DNA of 26,068 nucleotides from an uncultured Spirochaetia bacterium (GTDB taxonomy: Bacteria; Spirochaetota; CALGPD01). Under the pieces are notes generated by a model that made no database searches, had not been told where the DNA came from, and worked only from the letters and a program-made list of their open reading frames with translations. Shown piece by piece: positions 21,890 to 26,068 of this stretch (its first letter is position 1; each line of letters starts with the position of its first letter). The translations under genes and the position numbers were made by a program. Location: contig CALGPD010000416.1 in the NCBI GenBank assembly GCA_937960625.1, positions 1 to 26,068 of the forward strand, written 5' to 3'.

Positions 21890-23026
21890 ATGTATCGGAA
21901 ATGTGTTTTTGTTATCTTATTCATTTTGTTTCCTGTTATAGTTTTTGCAAGTTCTTTAAAATTTGAATTATTTCATGCAGCAGGCAGAGGCAATATCAAG
22001 AAGGTATGGATATTACTTAGAAAAGGAGCAAATGTTAATGCAAGAGATTACCGCAAGAAAACTCCTTTAATGTACGCTTCATCAAACGGACATTTGCCCG
22101 TTGTAAAGCTTCTAGTCCGCAAAGGAGCAAAAATTAATGCAGTAAATTTCCGTGGTAGAACGGCTTTATTTGGAACCACAATTAGCAATAGATACAAAAT
22201 TGCAAAATATTTAATCAGTAAGGGCGCAAATGTATTTCATAAAGATAATTATGGGCAGAATGCCTTAATGTGGGCAGCGGGTTACGGACACATTAGTCTA
22301 GTTGAGTTATTTCTATCCAGGGGTGTACATATTAATGAAGTAGACAGGTATGGTAACAACGCATTTCTAGTTGCTGTTATAAAAAAACGCATTAAAATGA
22401 TGAACTATCTCGTTTTAAAGGGAGCAGATTACCGTAAAGTTGATAATAATAAAGCAAACGCGTTGTTTTTTTCCATTCATAATAAGTCTCTAGTTCAGGT
22501 AAAATACTGTGTTGGTTTAGGTTTGAGTATACATAGTAGAAATAAGTATAATTTAGCTGCGTTTGAACTTGCTTGTATTAAGGGTAATTATGATGTTATT
22601 AAATATATGATTGAAAAAGGTGCTGATGTTAATTTAAGCGGCCAAAAAGGACGCAAGCCCTTGGAATGCGTTTTTGAAATAAAAAATGTAAAATTGCTCC
22701 TTGATAGCGGTGCAAAAATAAACGGGAGCAGGGCAAATGGATTTACAGCATTGATGAGTTGTATAAATAATTCTAGTGGATATAAAAAAATGGAATATTT
22801 ATTAAAAAGAGGTGCAAACGTAAATCAACGGACAAAATCAAAATCTACGGCATTATTTTTTGCGGTTCAATCTCATAATCTTGGTATGGTTAAACTTCTC
22901 GTTAAATATGGAGCAAATGTAAATATCCGGGATAAACGTTATAATACTCCACTTACATACGCGCAACGCTATGGAAAATATTATAAGATTATCCAATTTT
23001 TACAGAGTAGAGGTGCAAAAAATTAG
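21890..23026 (+). CDS. Secreted ankyrin-repeat protein
   Basis: A 378-residue protein that begins with a signal peptide (about 1-21, 'VFVILFILFPVIVFA|SS') and consists almost entirely of ankyrin repeats, about ten units of 33 residues from residue 28 to the end. Typical units are 'KKTPLMYASSNGHLPVVKLL' with 'RKGAKINAVNFRG', 'GQNALMWAAGYGHISLVELF' and 'ADVNLSGQKGRKPLE'; later units are degenerate. The last reads 'NTPLTYAQRYGKYYKIIQFL'. Ankyrin repeats bind proteins; the periplasm or outside is the likely location. AAGGAG is seven bases before the ATG. It has no other domain. Its role is unknown: envelope scaffold and host interaction are both possible, and the window gives no symbiosis evidence. 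Confidence 0.9.
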   Translation: MYRKCVFVILFILFPVIVFASSLKFELFHAAGRGNIKKVWILLRKGANVNARDYRKKTPLMYASSNGHLPVVKLLVRKGAKINAVNFRGRTALFGTTISNRYKIAKYLISKGANVFHKDNYGQNALMWAAGYGHISLVELFLSRGVHINEVDRYGNNAFLVAVIKKRIKMMNYLVLKGADYRKVDNNKANALFFSIHNKSLVQVKYCVGLGLSIHSRNKYNLAAFELACIKGNYDVIKYMIEKGADVNLSGQKGRKPLECVFEIKNVKLLLDSGAKINGSRANGFTALMSCINNSSGYKKMEYLLKRGANVNQRTKSKSTALFFAVQSHNLGMVKLLVKYGANVNIRDKRYNTPLTYAQRYGKYYKIIQFLQSRGAKN

Positions 23027-23054
23027 CTGAATAGTTAAATAAAACGATTTAAAA

Positions 23055-23954
23055 TTAATAATTATTTATAAGATTAATCAAACTGGTACGGTTTTTAACT
23101 GAAGTTTTTTGAAACAAATTATAAAGATAGGTTTTTACGGTGTTAATAGATATACTTAGTTCGTCTGCAATTTCCTGATTACTTAAACCCGTTGTTATTA
23201 AACTAATAAGTTCATTTTCTCTTTTAGTAATCCTAAATTCATCTATAAATTTTTTACTAATTGTGCCTTTACCAGGCTTATGGCTTGATTTAAGGTATTT
23301 TATAGAATAAATAATATTTAATATTGCCCATGCCATTAAAGATGACAACACGATAAACGGCATTATTCTTTTTTCTCCAATATACAGGAATATTATCCTT
23401 ACAGCATCATTGCAAACGGAAAAAATACTGAATACTAATATGTATTTAAAAAGAGTTTTATCCTGATTTTTCCTGCTGTATTTTTTGTAATTTATTAAAA
23501 CGATTATTGGAAAAATTACTGTGATACCTGAAAATATTGGACCGAGTTTATCTGTGAAAATACCTCTCAAACTATTAGATACAACGTTAATAATAATTAC
23601 TGATATTAACATAAAAACCGCAAAAATAACAGGTATAATATATTTTACTAGTTTTTTAAATTTGCTGTAAAAAGCAGTAGTAAAAAAATGAAGAATCATT
23701 GATGTCAAAGTAGCGTAAGAAAAAGTTGCAAAATATAATATATACTTTGGTTTTGTTAATATTTTTGCAATGTTAATTCTATAATAAAGGAAATATGTGG
23801 ATGCTAAGAAAGATAAAAATAAAAATGAGTAGAATATAATATACTCAAGGAGCAATTTTGACCTTTTTCGTAAATAGACAGATGACAGTAAGGCAATTGC
23901 AAAAGAGCTAATTAATATAATTAAAATGAAGTATAAGAAAATTAAATGAAGCAT
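23055..23954 (-). CDS. Membrane-anchored LuxR-type transcriptional regulator
   Basis: The 299-residue protein has seven predicted membrane helices in its first 220 residues (starts near 1, 35, 68, 105, 140, 165 and 190), then a cytoplasmic LuxR/GerE helix-turn-helix at about 235-299: 'ITKRENELISLITTGLSNQE', 'IADELSISINTVKTYLYNLF' and 'QKTSVKNRTSLINLINNY'. The domain order suggests a membrane-embedded sensor directly coupled to DNA binding, without a receiver domain. I recognise no specific sensory fold. No Shine-Dalgarno is evident. It is convergent with the ankyrin-repeat gene (28 bp apart) and lies downstream of the RND gene on the same strand, separated by a terminator, so it may respond to envelope stress; that is speculation. 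Confidence 0.85.
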   Translation of the reverse strand: MLHLIFLYFILIILISSFAIALLSSVYLRKRSKLLLEYIIFYSFLFLSFLASTYFLYYRINIAKILTKPKYILYFATFSYATLTSMILHFFTTAFYSKFKKLVKYIIPVIFAVFMLISVIIINVVSNSLRGIFTDKLGPIFSGITVIFPIIVLINYKKYSRKNQDKTLFKYILVFSIFSVCNDAVRIIFLYIGEKRIMPFIVLSSLMAWAILNIIYSIKYLKSSHKPGKGTISKKFIDEFRITKRENELISLITTGLSNQEIADELSISINTVKTYLYNLFQKTSVKNRTSLINLINNY

Positions 23955-23998
23955 ATTTTAATATAGTATTTTTTTATTACCAAAATCAAATAAAATAT

Positions 23999-24034
23999 AA
24001 AAAAATCCCGGATTAACTTTTTGTAACCCGGGAT
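23999..24034 (-). terminator. Intrinsic terminator of the RND pump gene
   Basis: ATCCCGG (24005-24011) pairs with CCGGGAT (24028-24034) around a 16-base loop that can itself pair partly. The A7 run at 23999-24005 gives T7 on the minus strand. It lies 37 bases after the stop of the pump gene (24071) and 45 bases ahead of the LuxR gene start, isolating the two transcripts. Confidence 0.8.
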
Positions 24035-24070
24035 ATATTAGATTGGGGCGAGAGTCCCGTCAAATTTTAA

Positions 24071-26068
24071 TTAGTAATTCTTGTTTGTCATACCGAGTTC
24101 TTCCGGGGATTTACTTATCTTGGTAACTTTTACTGAAAATAAACGTTCGAATATTTTGATTGTAAAACGTGAAATATGTTTTATAACACGTGAGAAAAAG
24201 CTTTTAGTAATTTTATTAAAGTCTTCAATTAACGAATAGACAATCGGCACAAAGATTAAAGTTTGCATGGTAGCTAAAGTTAAACCGCCGATTATTGCCC
24301 ATGCCAAAGGCATCCAGAAATTAGACGTTGCGCTGTCTCCACCAAGCCCGAAAGCTAGCGGAAGCATTCCGGCAATTGTAGTTATTGTGGTCATCATAAT
24401 TGGGCGCAATCTTGTTATACACGCTTCAATTATAGCTTGCTTTCTTGAAACACCGTTTTCCCGTATTTCATTAATATACGTTATCAATACAATGGCATCA
24501 TTAACAACGACCCCGGCAAGTGAAATAAATCCGAACATGGCCATGATGCCAACACGGCTTCCACTTATTGCCAGACCTATTGCCACACCGGTTATTGATA
24601 AAACTATAGTGAAAAGAATTGAAATAGGCTGGCTGAATGACTGTAACTGAAATGCTATAATGAAATACATTAATAAAAATGCCGCTCCAAATGCTAATAA
24701 TAATGATTTCATGGATTCATCACGGTCTTCGTTCTCGCCCTTAAACTGAATTTTGTATCCGTTAGGAAGTGAAAAATCCTTTAGAAGAGTTTTAATATCA
24801 GCCATAACTTCGGTTGAACTTCTGCCAAACGCATTTCCAGAAACGGTTATTGACCTTATCATTTCTTCTCTCGCAATAATAGTAAGTCCGGGTTTCATTT
24901 CGATTTTAACAAGTTCGCTTAGCGGAAGCATTTTACCTGTTGAGCTTTTATAAAAAAATATTTTTTGAAGGTCATTTATCTGTTTGGCGAATTTTTTTTG
25001 TATCCGTAATTTGATTTTTACTTCTTTTTCACCGAAATAATAATTTGAAACTTCGTTACCGTTGTATAGATTTGACAGGGTTGCCGCAATTGCCTGCACT
25101 GAAATCCCGTGAAGGTTGGCTTTAACTCTATCCACTGTTGCGACTATCTGCGGTAATCCAACACCGTAGTTATCTTTAATATCAACAGCGCCTTTTACGT
25201 TTTTTCTAATCATACTCTGAATATTTCTTGATATTTTTTTAAGTATGCGTATTTCACTGCCTGAAATAACTACGTTAATAGGGTCACCGGTTGATGGGCC
25301 TGAACGCTTTTTTTCAACAGTAAACCTTACTCCGGATATATCTTTTACATATTTTCTAATGATACTTACCATCTTATCAATCGGGAAATTATTCCTGTCT
25401 TCAAGTTTGTGTAATTCAATATCTATATTTCCTACCGCATCTGCTGATAACTGAGCTTTGGACATTACACTGCCTGATGATTTTCCGATTGAAGTAACGA
25501 AGTATTTAATTATTTTTTTATCCACATATTTAATAAGAACGTCTTTCTCAAGGCGTTTTGCGATGTTGTTGGTCTGCTGTATATTTGAAATCGGAGGCAA
25601 TTCAAAACTTATATAGATTTTCGTATTATTAGAATCCGGGAAAAACTCTGATTTTAATGAACTGAATATAAAGATACCTATTATTAAAATCACTATTGAA
25701 GTGATAAATACTAATCCCCTTCTTTCTATGGAGTTTGTTATTACCTTTTTGTAAAAATTTATAAACCTGTTTGATTTGCTTTTCTCTTTTTTTTCTTTCT
25801 TTTTGATTCTCTCAATTTTTACTGTATTTAAAGGGTCTGACATGAATTTATTTGCTAAAATTGGAAGCAGAAAATGGTCAAATAAAAATGAACCCGCTAG
25901 CGCAAGTATAACCGCAACGGGGATATACGCAAGAAATTTTCCAACAGTTCCTTTCATGAATAATAGCGGCGCAAATGCTGCCATAGTTGTTAGCAAAGAC
26001 GCGATTATACCTGAACTGACCTGATTTACTCCTCTGACTGTTGCTTCTTCTTTGCTTTTTCCCATTCC
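24071..26068 (-). CDS. RND efflux transporter (AcrB/HAE1-like), C-terminal part
   Basis: The gene enters from the right edge and continues in frame for 665 codons to its stop, so perhaps 350-430 N-terminal residues are missing. The visible part starts at the end of the transmembrane helix 4-5 region ('EEATVRGVNQVSSGIIASLL'), then 'TTMAAFAPLLFMKG', a Lys-rich cytoplasmic loop, the second periplasmic porter domains (about 145-450) and the last membrane bundle with 'SLAGVVVNDAIVLITYINE', 'RLRPIMMTTITTIAGMLPLA' and 'TLATMQTLIFVPIVYSLIE'. This is a proton-driven exporter of the AcrB/MexB type or the related HAE1 group; the substrate cannot be told. The partner membrane fusion and outer membrane genes are not in the window. 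A hairpin terminator follows. Confidence 0.9.
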   Translation of the reverse strand, partial: GMGKSKEEATVRGVNQVSSGIIASLLTTMAAFAPLLFMKGTVGKFLAYIPVAVILALAGSFLFDHFLLPILANKFMSDPLNTVKIERIKKKEKKEKSKSNRFINFYKKVITNSIERRGLVFITSIVILIIGIFIFSSLKSEFFPDSNNTKIYISFELPPISNIQQTNNIAKRLEKDVLIKYVDKKIIKYFVTSIGKSSGSVMSKAQLSADAVGNIDIELHKLEDRNNFPIDKMVSIIRKYVKDISGVRFTVEKKRSGPSTGDPINVVISGSEIRILKKISRNIQSMIRKNVKGAVDIKDNYGVGLPQIVATVDRVKANLHGISVQAIAATLSNLYNGNEVSNYYFGEKEVKIKLRIQKKFAKQINDLQKIFFYKSSTGKMLPLSELVKIEMKPGLTIIAREEMIRSITVSGNAFGRSSTEVMADIKTLLKDFSLPNGYKIQFKGENEDRDESMKSLLLAFGAAFLLMYFIIAFQLQSFSQPISILFTIVLSITGVAIGLAISGSRVGIMAMFGFISLAGVVVNDAIVLITYINEIRENGVSRKQAIIEACITRLRPIMMTTITTIAGMLPLAFGLGGDSATSNFWMPLAWAIIGGLTLATMQTLIFVPIVYSLIEDFNKITKSFFSRVIKHISRFTIKIFERLFSVKVTKISKSPEELGMTNKNY

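Noticed and set aside
24041..24062. GGGGCGAGAGTCCCG as a tRNA or sRNA remnant
   Set aside because: A short stem-loop only; no further structure supports an RNA gene.
24267..24650. 127-codon plus-strand frame inside the RND gene
   Set aside because: Antisense of conserved membrane helices; a normal artefact of hydrophobic codons.
1..26068. tRNA, rRNA, CRISPR or insertion sequence
   Set aside because: No cloverleaf, rRNA motif, regularly spaced direct repeats or transposase-like protein was found by reading both strands.

Overview
This is an AT-rich window of about 26 kb with Gram-negative features: an RND efflux pump subunit, lipoproteins, Sec signal peptides and a MltD-like LysM protein. 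No rRNA, tRNA, CRISPR array, transposase or phage gene was seen, so this looks like a chromosomal stretch. Several proteins resemble families I remember best from spirochaetes and allied deep-branching low-GC bacteria: the stand-alone HATPase, the Cys-rich 109-residue protein, and the 'KKIVKLSD' linker before the RsbU phosphatase domains. The sigma factor and the acyltransferase look closer to Bacteroidetes/FCB-type versions. I would not name a phylum. Ribosome binding sites are strong (AAGGAG, GGAGG) in front of about half the genes and absent from the rest.

Layout. 1-458 (-): truncated membrane N-terminus of a probable cyclase or sensor. 617-2714: a duplicated PsbP/DcrB-like secreted protein, converging on a glycerolipid acyltransferase. 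2715-3023: a divergent regulatory region with a long hairpin and repeated TTAACTTTRG boxes, leading to a 107-residue orphan with its own terminator. 3451-8332: a consensus promoter, a long leader with an upstream ORF, a group 2-like sigma-70 factor, a Cys-rich protein and the glycine betaine transporter proV-proW-proX, probably one transcript. The ProX-like binding protein is circularly permuted at an unusual point. 8362-9801 (-): a MltD/LysM protein lacking the catalytic Glu and apparently starting at ATT.

9996-13263: tandem-DUF350 membrane protein, a membrane-anchored transglutaminase-like protein, and an EF-hand plus transglutaminase-like lipoprotein, probably one envelope system. 13323-14318: an extremely Arg-rich secreted protein (-) and a small basic secreted helical protein (+). 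14333-15852 (-): HATPase, a Cys-rich small-domain protein and glutaredoxin (consensus promoter). 15987-19015: UPF0200-like nucleotide kinase, dCMP deaminase and two paralogous RsbU-type phosphatases. 19138-21812: TldD and TldE/PmbA. 21890-23026: secreted ankyrin-repeat protein. 23055-23954 (-): membrane-bound LuxR-type regulator. 24071-26068 (-): C-terminal part of an RND pump, cut by the window edge.

Themes are osmotic and envelope stress (sigma factor, betaine uptake, DUF350/transglutaminase system) and regulation by phosphatase/kinase-like ATPases. Exported proteins here are strikingly basic. The items I rate most worth checking are the ProX permutation, the DUF350/transglutaminase operon, the ATT start on a catalytically dead transglycosylase, and the coupled leader ORF of the sigma gene.
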